From Nocardioides marinus (GTDB lineage: Bacteria; Actinomycetota; Actinomycetes; Propionibacteriales; Nocardioidaceae), in NCBI RefSeq assembly GCF_013408145.1, contig NZ_JACBZI010000001.1:1719501-1783500 (forward strand): a stretch of DNA of 64,000 bases, read 5' to 3'. Every line of letters starts with the position of its first letter. Within the stretch, counting starts at the first letter, position 1. The position numbers and the translations under genes are program-made. Shown one piece after another: positions 1 to 8,793 of the stretch. The notes beneath the pieces were generated by a model. It worked only from the letters and a program-made list of their open reading frames with translations, did no database searches and was not told the DNA's origin.

Positions 1-677
1 ACCACCAGGCCCACGAGCCGCGAGACGACGAGGGCGACGTAGAGGACACCGGCGATCATCTCCACCGCCACGAGCGACCGCGCGTGCGCACCGACCGGCA
101 CCACGTCGGAGAGCCCCACGCTGGTGAGCACCGAGAAGGACAGGTAGAGCAGCTCGAACCAGCTTCGCACCCCCTCGCTCCCGGTGCCGGCGAAGGAGTC
201 CGGCCACACGACCTGCACCGCGGCGTAGACGTAGGCGAAGCCCCAGGCCACCACGGTGAACGCGGCGCCGGTGGCGTAGAGCTCGTCGCGGGTGACCCGG
301 TCGTCGTGGAAGACGTAGCGGATCATCGAGTAGGAGACGTAGAAGTAGAACGGTGCGTGCAGCAGCGCGGAGGTCAGCACGATCCACTCGGCCCCGCCCT
401 CGCCCGCCACGACCGCCTCGAGCACCGTGAACACCGCGGCAGGCGCCCCGAGGGTCAGGGCGACCCACGTCAGGGCCGGGGTCCGGCGTACGGCGGCGAC
501 GGCGGCACCGACGGCGAGCATCTGGCCCACGCCGAGCACCGCCCGCCCGCCGGGACTGCCCTCGAGGAACGGGAAGGCGAGCACCACCAGCAGCTGGGCG
601 CCCAGCAGGACGGCCGAGGGCCGCGGGCCGAGGACGCCACCGGGACGAGGGTCGTGGGAGTGGCTGCGACGGGACAC
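1..677 (-). CDS. Two-TM ion channel family protein, C-terminus cut by window edge
   Basis: Reading leftwards from a GTG at 677 gives 225 uninterrupted codons running off the window. The first half has several hydrophobic segments. The end has the pore-helix, filter and inner-helix pattern of the Ion_trans_2 family: SFSVLTSVGLSDVVP followed by a hydrophobic helix around ARSLVAVEMIAGVLYVALVV. Family members of this type usually carry a TxGYGD filter; here the motif reads TSVGLSD, so potassium selectivity is doubtful. The start has no ribosome binding site, but TAGGGT lies just upstream, which fits a leaderless transcript. It is divergent from the MFS gene at 752. The fold is fairly certain from the motif; the transported ion is not known. 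Confidence 0.75.
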   Translation of the reverse strand, partial: MSRRSHSHDPRPGGVLGPRPSAVLLGAQLLVVLAFPFLEGSPGGRAVLGVGQMLAVGAAVAAVRRTPALTWVALTLGAPAAVFTVLEAVVAGEGGAEWIVLTSALLHAPFYFYVSYSMIRYVFHDDRVTRDELYATGAAFTVVAWGFAYVYAAVQVVWPDSFAGTGSEGVRSWFELLYLSFSVLTSVGLSDVVPVGAHARSLVAVEMIAGVLYVALVVSRLVGLV

Positions 678-751
678 GCCGCGACCCTAGGACGCCCGGC
701 CAGCCAGAGGGAGGTGGACCGGTACACCGGGGTGTGGGGAAGAGGAGCACA

Positions 752-2050
752 ATGGCGCCCGTGAGCCTCCCGCCCCCGCCCCGTGCCATGGCCTGGGCCG
801 TCTGGGGCTCGGCGGTTTCTCTCTACCTGCTCGCGGTCTTCCACCGCTCCTCGCTGGCCGTGGCGGGCCTCGAGGCGGCCGAGCGGTTCGACATCACCGC
901 CGCGCAGCTCGCGACGTTCACGATGCTCCAGCTGCTGGTCTACGCCGCGATGCAGGTCCCCGTGGGGTTGCTGGTCGACCGGTTCGGGCCGCGCAGCGTC
1001 ATCCTCACCGGGGCCGTGGTGATGACCGTGGCCCAGGTCGGCTTCGCGCTGTCGGAGACCTTCGTGCTGGCGCTCCTGGCGCGCACGCTGGTCGGCATCG
1101 GCGACGCGATGACCTTCATCTGCCTGCTGCGGCTGGTGGCGACGTGGTTCCCGCCACGGCGGATCCCCTTCCTCACCCAGGTCAGCGGCACGCTCGGGCA
1201 GAGCGGGGCGATCCTGGCCGCGGCGCCGATGACCTGGGCGTTCGGCGCGCTCGGGTGGACCGGCGCCTACCTGCTCTCCGCGTCCGTCGGGGTGGTGCTG
1301 GCCCTCGGCGGCGCGATCGCGCTGCGCGACGCACCGGGGGAGCGGCACCACCGCGGGGCGGTCCTGGCGTGGGCGACGGTGCGCTCGAGCCTGCGTGCCT
1401 CCTGGGCCCACCCGGGCACCCGGCTGGGGTTCTGGATCCACTTCAGCACCCAGTTCAGCGCGACCAGCCTGGGACTGCTCTGGGGCTACCCGTTCTTCGT
1501 GCGCGGTGAGGGTCGCACTCCCACGGAGGCCGGGCTGCTGCTCACGCTGCTCGTGGTGGCGGTGGTCCTCGCGGGGCCGGTGCTGGGCTGGCTGGTGGGG
1601 CTGCACCCCTGGCACCGCTCGTCGATGGCGCTGGTGATCGTGGGCGCCATCGTGGTGGTCTGGAGCGTGGTGCTGGCCTGGCCGGGGCCTGCGCCGCTGG
1701 CGCTGCTGGTGCTCCTGGTCATCGTGGTCGGCGTCGGCGGACCGGCCTCGATGATCGGCTTCGACGTCGGTCGCACCTCCAACCCGCCCGAGCGGCTGGC
1801 CTCCTCCACCGGGATCATCAACGTCGGCGGCTTCTCGGCCAGCCTGGTCCTGGTCGTGATGATCGGGTTGGTCCTGGACTGGCGGACCCCCGGGAGCGGG
1901 ACGGACTACCCGCCCGAGGCCTTCGTGTGGGCGATGTCCACGCAGTACCTCCTGTGGACGCTCGGCCTGCTCCAGCTCGCCCGATTCCGCGGACGGGCCC
2001 GCCGGGTCATCGACCGGACCGCCCTGCAGGCGGCGCGCTCGGCCACCTGA
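752..2050 (+). CDS. Major facilitator superfamily transporter
   Basis: A 432-residue integral membrane protein with about 12 hydrophobic segments. The loop after the second segment reads GLLVDRFGPRSVIL, matching the MFS DRxGRR-type signature. I prefer the ATG at 752 because AGAGGAG lies four bases upstream; an in-frame GTG at 734 has no such site. The substrate cannot be read from sequence. The gene converges on the GH26-like gene with 15 bases between stop codons and shows no operon partner, so its role is probably independent of the polysaccharide locus. Confidence 0.85.
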   Translation: MAPVSLPPPPRAMAWAVWGSAVSLYLLAVFHRSSLAVAGLEAAERFDITAAQLATFTMLQLLVYAAMQVPVGLLVDRFGPRSVILTGAVVMTVAQVGFALSETFVLALLARTLVGIGDAMTFICLLRLVATWFPPRRIPFLTQVSGTLGQSGAILAAAPMTWAFGALGWTGAYLLSASVGVVLALGGAIALRDAPGERHHRGAVLAWATVRSSLRASWAHPGTRLGFWIHFSTQFSATSLGLLWGYPFFVRGEGRTPTEAGLLLTLLVVAVVLAGPVLGWLVGLHPWHRSSMALVIVGAIVVVWSVVLAWPGPAPLALLVLLVIVVGVGGPASMIGFDVGRTSNPPERLASSTGIINVGGFSASLVLVVMIGLVLDWRTPGSGTDYPPEAFVWAMSTQYLLWTLGLLQLARFRGRARRVIDRTALQAARSAT

Positions 2051-2065
2051 GCGGGGCGGTGCGGC

Positions 2066-4552
2066 TCAGCCGGGCAGCCCGGCCACGACGGCTGCCAGCA
2101 GCACCAGCAGCAGCACGTGCACCGCGAGCACCGTGGTGCCCCGTCGCCCGAGGGCCGTGAGCACGGGTGCGACCGTGCCGGCCAGCGGGCGCCAGCAGCG
2201 GGTGAGCAGCAGCCAGGCCGCCAGGCCGGTGAGGGTCACCAGCAGCAGCCGCACGACCGGCAGCTCACGACCGCTGCTCAGCCCGACCAGTCGGTCCGCC
2301 AGGGCGCCACCGTCGAGCGCCGCCCACAGCGACACGGCCGACCAGCCCGCGGCCACCACGCCCAGCAGGCCGGCGCCGACCGCACGCACCCGCGGGCGAG
2401 CCAGCACGGCGGCCAGGTCGTGCCGGTGGTGGGCGAGGACGACCGCGTGGACGAAAACCACCTGCCACAGCAGCGGCGGGTACGCCGTCTCCCAGGTGCC
2501 CATGGTCCAGTCGGGGGTCCACAGCACCCCGGCGGCGTACGTCGTCCAGGAGAGCGCGACGACCGCCCACCACAGCCGGGCCCGTAGGGCGGCGACCACG
2601 AGCGGGGCGAGCAGCGAGAGGACGACCAGCAACCCGAGCATGGACAACGGCCACGGGACCGTGCGCAGTTCGAAGAGCTCGCGCACAGCCCACCACGGCG
2701 GCGGGTACTCCAGGAGCGGGGCCGAGCGGGCGTAGAGGTCCTCCCCGCCGGATCCGGGCAGCCAGTGGGTGACCGCGGCGGCCGCCGAGCCGGGCAGGTA
2801 GCGCAGCCCGAGCACCACGAGGGCGACCAGGACGGTGAGGGCCCACCAGCGCGATGCGACCGCCCATCGCGCCGAGGCGGCTCCCAGCCAGCCCGCCCGG
2901 GCGGCGACGGCCTCGTGCTGCAACCCCACCGCCAGCCCGGCGACGAGCACGAACGCCTCGGGGCCGACGACCGCCCCCATCACGTGCGCCACGGGGCCGT
3001 CGGTCGTGGCGAGCAGCTCGACGTGGGCGGCGACCAACCCCAGCAGGAGCACCCCGCGCGCCGCATCGAGACGGGCATCGCGCCCGGCCACCGCGTCGAC
3101 CGCGGGGTCGTAGGCCCAGGCCGGCCGGCGCCGACCGGCTGCCCAGCTGAGCGCCAGCACCAGCAGCAGTCCGCCGGCGCCGACCGCCAGGCCCGGAGCG
3201 GTCGGACGGGGCAGCGCCGCCGTCCCCGGTAGGGGCGGGGCAGGCGTCATGTCGTCGGCTCCGGACCCACCCGGGAGCCCGTCCTGCGGATCGGGGTCCG
3301 GGGTGCTCGCGGTCGGCGGGGTCACCGGGCCGAGGTCGACCTCTCCCTCGAGGTCCCGCAGGAACGCGCGGGCCAGCCGAGGGGTGCGGGTCGCCCGCCA
3401 GTCGACGGTGCGATCGCGGACCTCGGCCTCGCGACGACGCTCCTCGACCCAGAGGATGCCGCCGATCAGCGGCCGGTCCGCGTCGGCCCGGAGGACCTGG
3501 CGCCACCACGAGCGCTTGATGCGAAGCTCCGGGTCGCCCTCGGGATCCGGGAGCCACACGGCGCCGGTGTCGACCAGGAGGGGCTTGCCGTAGCGCTCGG
3601 CGAACCGGTCGTAGAACGGCCGCCGCCCGCCGCCCGCGCCGTAGCCGTAGACCTCCTCCAACCGGGCCCGGAAGGCGCCCGGTCGCGGGGCGACGTCGGT
3701 CTCGAACCCGGTGCTGGTCTCGACGTCGCCGGTCTCGCCGCCGACGGCGGGGTCGTCGAGCTCGTTGTCGACCCGCCCGCGGTCGGGCCCGAAGTGGTAG
3801 AGCGTCAACCCCACCCAGTCCACCGCGTCCTCGCCCGGCCAGAAGGGGCCGTAGGGGTCGTCCCCGGAGTTCAGGCGTCGGTTGCCGTCGGTGTCCAACG
3901 CCTCCACGTCGGCCTCACGGTCGGGGTCGACGTCGCCGTACGCCGCGCCGTAGGGGTACCCGGCGCCGTAGACCGGCGACCACACCATCGCCGCGGACGG
4001 CGTCTGGTCGTGCACTACGCCGCCCAGGAGCCGGAAGGCACGGACGTAGGCCTCCGGCTGCTGGCCCCAGGAGTACCAGGTGCCGTTCATCTCCGGGGCG
4101 AAGCGCAGCAGGTACGTCGTGCCGAGCTCGGCGTGCAGGGCGGCCAGCTCCTCGGCCAGCTCCGCGGCGTGGTCGTCGGTGAGCTCGCCGAGCGGCAGGG
4201 ACGGCTCGAGGCTCAGGACGGGGACAGCACCCTGCGCCGCCGACTGCCGCACGAGCCGCTGGAGGAAGAACCGGGAGTCGTCGGTGAGCGGGTAGGCGAC
4301 CCGTTGTCCGTACAGCGCAGCCGAGCTGCCGAGGCGCTGCTGGTAGTCCTCGGCCGAGTCGGTCTCCCAGTCCAGCTGCGGGCCGAACCAGGGGGCGCCG
4401 GGGGCGGGGGTGGGCCGGGCGTCGTCGGTCGCTGCAGCCGCGGTCGCCGGGAGGAGGCAGGCGAGCACGGCGGCGCACAGCAGCACCAGGGCCTGCAACG
4501 AGCGCAGCGCGTGGATCGGCCGGACCCGCGACGTCGGGGAGGGTAGGGACAC
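2066..4552 (-). CDS. Secreted GH26-like domain fused to multi-TM acyltransferase-like domain
   Basis: 828 residues from a GTG start. Residues 20-42 form a signal peptide. Residues about 50-400 resemble a family 26 glycoside hydrolase (endo-mannanase/glucanase type): YLLRFAPEMNGTWYSWG places the usual acid/base Glu at 154, and VDWVGLTLYHFG is also family-like. The position of the usual nucleophile Glu reads GKPLLVDTG, with Asp328. A Pro/Gly-rich linker (about 405-450) leads to a TM segment and then LDAARGVLLLGLVAAHV plus about eight more TM segments, like OpgC/DUF1624 membrane acyltransferases. It is the last gene of the minus-strand operon, 13 bases after the HATPase gene. The likely role is trimming or acylating the polymer made by the glycosyltransferase at 5379-7430 (inference). 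The glycosidase may be impaired by the Asp. Confidence 0.72.
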   Translation of the reverse strand: MSLPSPTSRVRPIHALRSLQALVLLCAAVLACLLPATAAAATDDARPTPAPGAPWFGPQLDWETDSAEDYQQRLGSSAALYGQRVAYPLTDDSRFFLQRLVRQSAAQGAVPVLSLEPSLPLGELTDDHAAELAEELAALHAELGTTYLLRFAPEMNGTWYSWGQQPEAYVRAFRLLGGVVHDQTPSAAMVWSPVYGAGYPYGAAYGDVDPDREADVEALDTDGNRRLNSGDDPYGPFWPGEDAVDWVGLTLYHFGPDRGRVDNELDDPAVGGETGDVETSTGFETDVAPRPGAFRARLEEVYGYGAGGGRRPFYDRFAERYGKPLLVDTGAVWLPDPEGDPELRIKRSWWRQVLRADADRPLIGGILWVEERRREAEVRDRTVDWRATRTPRLARAFLRDLEGEVDLGPVTPPTASTPDPDPQDGLPGGSGADDMTPAPPLPGTAALPRPTAPGLAVGAGGLLLVLALSWAAGRRRPAWAYDPAVDAVAGRDARLDAARGVLLLGLVAAHVELLATTDGPVAHVMGAVVGPEAFVLVAGLAVGLQHEAVAARAGWLGAASARWAVASRWWALTVLVALVVLGLRYLPGSAAAAVTHWLPGSGGEDLYARSAPLLEYPPPWWAVRELFELRTVPWPLSMLGLLVVLSLLAPLVVAALRARLWWAVVALSWTTYAAGVLWTPDWTMGTWETAYPPLLWQVVFVHAVVLAHHRHDLAAVLARPRVRAVGAGLLGVVAAGWSAVSLWAALDGGALADRLVGLSSGRELPVVRLLLVTLTGLAAWLLLTRCWRPLAGTVAPVLTALGRRGTTVLAVHVLLLVLLAAVVAGLPG

Positions 4553-4565
4553 CTGCGTCGGGCCC

Positions 4566-5054
4566 TCAGTCGAGACGGCAGGCGAGCCGCCAGTGGTTGC
4601 GTGCCCCGACCCGCTCGAACTCGAACACGTCCAGTGCAGCGGCGGCCAACGCCAGTCCGCGGCCGGACTCCGCCATCTCGTCGGGCATCGGCAGGTCGCC
4701 CAGGTCCAGGCTGACGGGCATGCCGTTGTCGCTCAGCGAGGCGGCGAGGTGGGTGTCGGTCACCGCGAGCCGGATCTCGAACCGGCGCACCTCCGAGGCC
4801 GCGACGTCGGGCAGGGCGGCGTCGTGGGCGTAGGCGTGCTCCACGATGTTGCCCAGGACCTCGATGACGGCCATCTCGAAGCGCATCCTGGCCGAGGCGC
4901 TGACGTCCACCCCCCGCGTGTGGAGGTGCTCGAGCATGGAGTGCACCAGGTCGAGGACCTCGGGGTCGGCCGGAGCGGTGAGGACCAGCCGACCCGGGGA
5001 CCAGGCGAGCTGGTCGACCAGGCGGGCGACCACCTCCGGGGACGGCTCACTCAT
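4566..5054 (-). CDS. Serine-protein kinase/anti-sigma-like HATPase (RsbW/SpoIIAB type)
   Basis: A 162-residue GHKL ATPase fold. An N-box is visible as IEVLGNIVEHAY (Glu65, Asn69), a G1 box as DNG (109-111) and a G2 box as SGRGLAL (130-136). In this family the kinase phosphorylates a STAS antagonist and binds a sigma factor or other target. The ATG at 5054 overlaps the end of the STAS gene by eight bases, so kinase and antagonist are translationally coupled. With the PP2C phosphatase upstream, all three partner-switch components are present. No sigma factor gene is adjacent, so the released target is unknown; it may be the synthase complex itself. Confidence 0.82.
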   Translation of the reverse strand: MSEPSPEVVARLVDQLAWSPGRLVLTAPADPEVLDLVHSMLEHLHTRGVDVSASARMRFEMAVIEVLGNIVEHAYAHDAALPDVAASEVRRFEIRLAVTDTHLAASLSDNGMPVSLDLGDLPMPDEMAESGRGLALAAAALDVFEFERVGARNHWRLACRLD

Positions 5055-5379
5055 CAAAGGCCGTCTCGACGCTGTCGCGGGCGCGCAGCACCCGGTCGAG
5101 GTTGGTGAGCTCGAAGACCGACACGACGGCCGGGGTGGGGCGCGCGACCCGGAGGTCGCCACCGGCCTGGCGGGCCGCCTTGAGCCCGCCGATGAGGGCG
5201 CCGAGACCGGAGGAGTCGAGGAAGGAGGTCTCGCCCATGTCGACCACGATCCGGGTGGTCCCGGCGGACACCAGCTCGCCGAGCGTCTCCTTCAGGTTCC
5301 TGGCCGAGACCATGTTCAGGCGGCCCCGGGGGACGACGACGGCGATGCCGTCGGGGCGGGTGGTGACGTCGAGGTCCAT
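5047..5379 (-). CDS. STAS-domain anti-sigma factor antagonist (RsbV/SpoIIAA type)
   Basis: A 110-residue single STAS domain. The conserved phosphorylation loop reads SFLDSSGLGAL with the Ser pair at 56-57, as in SpoIIAA-like antagonists. Its ATG at 5379 shares one base with the glycosyltransferase stop (TGATG), so synthase and switch protein are co-translated. The expected cycle, from the family, is phosphorylation by the HATPase encoded next and dephosphorylation by the PP2C enzyme at 7430-8623. The family assignment is secure; the downstream target is not known. Confidence 0.88.
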   Translation of the reverse strand: MDLDVTTRPDGIAVVVPRGRLNMVSARNLKETLGELVSAGTTRIVVDMGETSFLDSSGLGALIGGLKAARQAGGDLRVARPTPAVVSVFELTNLDRVLRARDSVETAFDE

Positions 5380-7430
5380 CAGTGGGCTCCTTCGGTGGCG
5401 GGCAGCGTGCTGGGGTCGTCGGTCTCGGAGGTGGGCGGGTCGGGCGGCTCGTAGCCGCGGTAGAGGGCGGCTCGGATGATGACGGAGAAGATCAGCAGGT
5501 CGAAGGCGACCCAGACCATGTTGAACACGGCGCCGGCGGTGTTGGCCTGGCCCGCGAGGATGCGCACGACACCGATGACCATCGCCCCCACCAGCAGCCC
5601 GATGGCCCACAGCTGCGGCTTGACCAGGTGCCACGCCGGACCCTGGGGCTCCTGCTTGGTCTTGGGGGTGACGGCGAAGTCGAGGGGACGCTTGAGGAAC
5701 ACGTTCCCGAACGCCGAGGTGAAGGACTTGATCCACACGGGGAAGAGGGCGAGGGAGTACTGCTGCCCGCGCCAGGTGGGTCTGCCGTCGGCCACCAGCC
5801 AGAACAGCAGCTGGTTGACGACGAGAAAGGGGATGAGGCGCAGGAAGAACTCGGTGGAGAGCGCCTGCACGGGGAGCACGCCGATGGTGAGGTAGACGAC
5901 CGGGGCGCCGATGTAGACGATCGCGGCGAACCCGGAGAGGTAGCTCCACATCGTCGAGAAGTACATCAACCGCTGGGCGAGGCTGAGCCCCTTCTGCACC
6001 AGCGGGTTCTCCCGGAACATCACCTGCACGGTGCCCTGCGCCCAGCGCAGACGCTGGACCAGCATGGTCTGCAGGTCCTCCGGCGCCAGGCCGTGCGCCA
6101 GGACCTCGTCGTGGTAGGCCGAGTGCCAGCCCAGGGTGTGCAGGCGCATGCAGGTGGCCATGTCCTCGGTGACCGAGATCGTCGCCAGGGGCATGATCGC
6201 CTGGGCCTCACCCGCGCGGTCGACATCGACGGCGCGCACCAACGTCTCCACCGCTTCGACAGCGGCGAGCGGGGAGAGGTCGCGGGCCAGGACCCTCCCG
6301 AGGTCGCCGGCGTCCATGGCCCCGAGCGACATCTCGGGGTCGGCGGCGATGTCCTCGAGCTCGGAGAGGACGGACAGGTCGGCCTGGAGCGTGGCCAGGT
6401 CTTCGGCGACCAGGGATCGGCGGACCGCCGCGACCCGCTGCTGGAACCTGAAGGTCACGTCGAACAGCGGGACGCCGCGTGCCAGCTCGCGGCGTGCCCG
6501 GCCGATGTCGGAGAGGATCGCGTCCAGGGCGGCGCGGACCTCGACCTCGGCCGGGTCGAGTGCGGCCCGCGAGCGGCGTACGACGGACCGGGCGCTGTCG
6601 AGAGCCTTCCGCACCCCGGTCTCGACCTCGTGCACGTAGCGGCTGATCCCCAGCTGCATCAGCGCCTCGCGTCGGATGACCGCGTTGGAGCCGCAGAAGA
6701 ACGCGGAGTTCCACCCGTCCTTGCCCTGCTGGATCGGGCCGTAGAACAGCGGGGCCTGGCTGCCCAGCGGGTCGTCGTCGGGGACGTTGACGAAGTACTG
6801 CGGCGTCTGGACCAGAGCCATCTTCTCGTCGTCGAAGTAGCCGAGGGTGCGGTCGAGGATCTCCGGCAGCGGGATCTGGTCGGCGTCGAGGATCAGCATG
6901 AACTCGCCGTCGGTGTGCAGCAGCGCGTTGTTGAGGTTGCCGGCCTTGGCGTGCCGCGGCATCCCGGCCCAGTCCGAGGACCGCGTCAACCACCCGATGC
7001 CCTCGGCCTCCGCAGCCGCTCGCATCTCCGGACGGTTGCCGTCGTCGAGGATCCAGGTGCGGTGGGGGTAGCGGATCTGCTGGGCGGCCCGGGCGGTGGT
7101 CATCACCAGGTCGATGGGCTCGTTGTAGGTGGCGATGAAGACGTCGACCGTCAGGTCCGGCGGGGGCACGGGCGGCTCGCCACGCTCGCGCAGGCGCCAC
7201 ATCCCCAGCCCGAAGAGGAGGGAGTCGATGAGGCTGTAGGTCTCGGCCATCACCAGGGGCACGCCGATCCACCAGGCGTCCCAGTTGACCGAGAACATCC
7301 ACCGCCAGGTGACGTAGTTCAGGCCCAGGAGGGAGGTCAGGACGACCACGACGCGGATCTGCAGCAGACGCCGACGGCGGCGGTTCTCGGCTGCCTCGGG
7401 GGAGAGCGGGGCGCGCTGGCGACGGGCCAT
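5379..7430 (-). CDS. Processive family-2 glycosyltransferase, cellulose-synthase-like, with helical insert
   Basis: 683 residues. Two N-terminal TM segments (about 23-75) precede the GT-A domain: VDVFIATYNEP (95-105), WILDD (126-130), LDADQ (181-185), FCGSNAV (245-251), VTED (420-423) and QRLRW (459-463), the D,D,D,QxxRW set of processive synthases. About five TM segments follow, with FAVTPKTKQEP between them as in BcsA. Two things are odd. About 150 mostly helical, charged residues (262-415) separate the FCGSNAV and TED motifs, where BcsA has a short loop. The C-terminus also ends in an acidic, Pro-rich tail with no PilZ domain, so c-di-GMP control of the BcsA type is not expected. Its ATG overlaps the phosphatase stop by one base. 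The product polysaccharide is unknown. Confidence 0.88.
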   Translation of the reverse strand: MARRQRAPLSPEAAENRRRRRLLQIRVVVVLTSLLGLNYVTWRWMFSVNWDAWWIGVPLVMAETYSLIDSLLFGLGMWRLRERGEPPVPPPDLTVDVFIATYNEPIDLVMTTARAAQQIRYPHRTWILDDGNRPEMRAAAEAEGIGWLTRSSDWAGMPRHAKAGNLNNALLHTDGEFMLILDADQIPLPEILDRTLGYFDDEKMALVQTPQYFVNVPDDDPLGSQAPLFYGPIQQGKDGWNSAFFCGSNAVIRREALMQLGISRYVHEVETGVRKALDSARSVVRRSRAALDPAEVEVRAALDAILSDIGRARRELARGVPLFDVTFRFQQRVAAVRRSLVAEDLATLQADLSVLSELEDIAADPEMSLGAMDAGDLGRVLARDLSPLAAVEAVETLVRAVDVDRAGEAQAIMPLATISVTEDMATCMRLHTLGWHSAYHDEVLAHGLAPEDLQTMLVQRLRWAQGTVQVMFRENPLVQKGLSLAQRLMYFSTMWSYLSGFAAIVYIGAPVVYLTIGVLPVQALSTEFFLRLIPFLVVNQLLFWLVADGRPTWRGQQYSLALFPVWIKSFTSAFGNVFLKRPLDFAVTPKTKQEPQGPAWHLVKPQLWAIGLLVGAMVIGVVRILAGQANTAGAVFNMVWVAFDLLIFSVIIRAALYRGYEPPDPPTSETDDPSTLPATEGAH

Positions 7431-8623
7431 CAGGACAGCAGCGCCGGGGTCTGTCGGAAGATCGCGACCATCGTGATGTCGTCGAGCGCCGCGACGTCCG
7501 TGACGTGGCGGGCGGCGTTGGTGAGCAGGGTGGGGATGTCCGGGGCATCGGCGACCCAGGACCCGACTGCCTCGTGCCACGCCTCGGGGTCCGGCAGCAG
7601 GTCCAGGACTCCGTCGCTGAACAGGATCAGCCGGTCCCCCGGCTCGAGTGTGACCTCGACCTGCTCCCACCAGTCGTCGGGGAGCACGCCCAGTGGACGG
7701 CCCCTGCCCGAGAGCCGCACGGGAGTCCCGTCGGCCCGGACGAGCAGGAGCAGTCCGGAACCGGCGTCGACGAAGCGGACGGTGCCGGTCTCGAGGTCGA
7801 CCGCGAGATCGATCAGCGTCACGAAGGACTCGGCCCGCTCGAGGTCGTCGAGCATCGACCGGGCGACCTGGGTGATGGTGATGCCGAGGTCGACCCCGGC
7901 CGAGACGGCCTGCGCCGTGCCGCGCAGAGCAGTGCGCGTCGCAGCGCCGATGAGGGCGGCGCCGGTGCCCTTGCCCATGACGTCGCCGAGGCTGACATGG
8001 AGGACCCCGCCGATGACCTCGTAGTCGTAGAAGTCGCCGCCGACCGCCATCGCCGGGAGGCACAGCCCGTCGACGTCCCACTCCCCGACCCGGATCGGGC
8101 GCGAGGGCAGCAGGCTTGCCTGGACCCGGCTGGCCTGCTGCATCTCGGTGGACGCGACCAGCTCCCGCTCGGCCCATGCGGCGAGGTCCTCGAGGGCCTC
8201 GCGCTGGTCCCGGGTCAGCTCGCGGGGCCGCCGGTCGAAGACGCAGAAGGTCGCCACCGGCGTCCCTGTGTGGTCGCGCAGCGGCACACCGACGTAGGAC
8301 CGCACACCGTCACGGACCACGGCGAGGTCCTGGAACCGGTCGTCACGCGTGGCATCGGTGACCTCCAGCGGGCCGTCGACGTCGGACTCGTCGATGGTCG
8401 TGCGGCAGAAGGTCTCGCCCTCGGGCACGGAGACGGGATCGAAACCGTGGGCGCTGGGGAAGCGCGCCCGACCACGATCGAGCACGGTCACGGCTGACAT
8501 CGGCACGTCGAGGGCCAGGCAGGCCAGGCGGGTGATGCGGTCCAGGCGGGGGTGGGCGCCAGGCTCGGAGAGGCCGAGCCCATCGACGGCCCGCTGGCGA
8601 CGCAGGTCCTCGGCCGCACTCAC
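7430..8623 (-). CDS. GAF-domain PP2C/SpoIIE-type serine phosphatase
   Basis: 397 residues. A GAF sensor domain covers about 24-155 (FCRTTIDES and YVGVPLRDHTGTPVATFCVFD are typical). A SpoIIE/PP2C domain follows at about 185-395, with metal-site motifs VGGDFYD (194-200) and LGDVMGKGTGAAL (212-224). Enzymes of this family dephosphorylate STAS antagonists, which matches the STAS gene two genes downstream. I prefer the GTG at 8623, which has GAGGAG seven bases upstream; an ATG at 8641 is in frame but has no clear site. It is the first gene of the operon and is divergent from the response regulator at 8794. The GAF ligand is unknown. Confidence 0.87.
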   Translation of the reverse strand: MSAAEDLRRQRAVDGLGLSEPGAHPRLDRITRLACLALDVPMSAVTVLDRGRARFPSAHGFDPVSVPEGETFCRTTIDESDVDGPLEVTDATRDDRFQDLAVVRDGVRSYVGVPLRDHTGTPVATFCVFDRRPRELTRDQREALEDLAAWAERELVASTEMQQASRVQASLLPSRPIRVGEWDVDGLCLPAMAVGGDFYDYEVIGGVLHVSLGDVMGKGTGAALIGAATRTALRGTAQAVSAGVDLGITITQVARSMLDDLERAESFVTLIDLAVDLETGTVRFVDAGSGLLLLVRADGTPVRLSGRGRPLGVLPDDWWEQVEVTLEPGDRLILFSDGVLDLLPDPEAWHEAVGSWVADAPDIPTLLTNAARHVTDVAALDDITMVAIFRQTPALLS

Positions 8624-8793
8624 GTCGGGTCTCCTCGTCATGCCGTCGGGGTGATGGTGCCAGGAGCGCACAGGCTATCCGGGGGCTCGGAGCGGAGACA
8701 CCCCTCGGGCGCGGCACGCGCACCCCGTGCGCACTACGGTGGGGGCGTGCCCGTGCCTCTGACAGTCCCGCTCCGTGGCCTCGGAGCGCTCCG

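Noticed and set aside
5379..5480. PilZ domain at the synthase C-terminus
   Set aside because: The tail after the last TM is about 25 acidic, Pro-rich residues with no RxxxR or DxSxxG motif.
5382..8024. 880-codon open frame opposite the glycosyltransferase and phosphatase
   Set aside because: No domain, no ribosome binding site, and the amino-acid composition is that of antisense frames; the minus strand has conserved motifs throughout.
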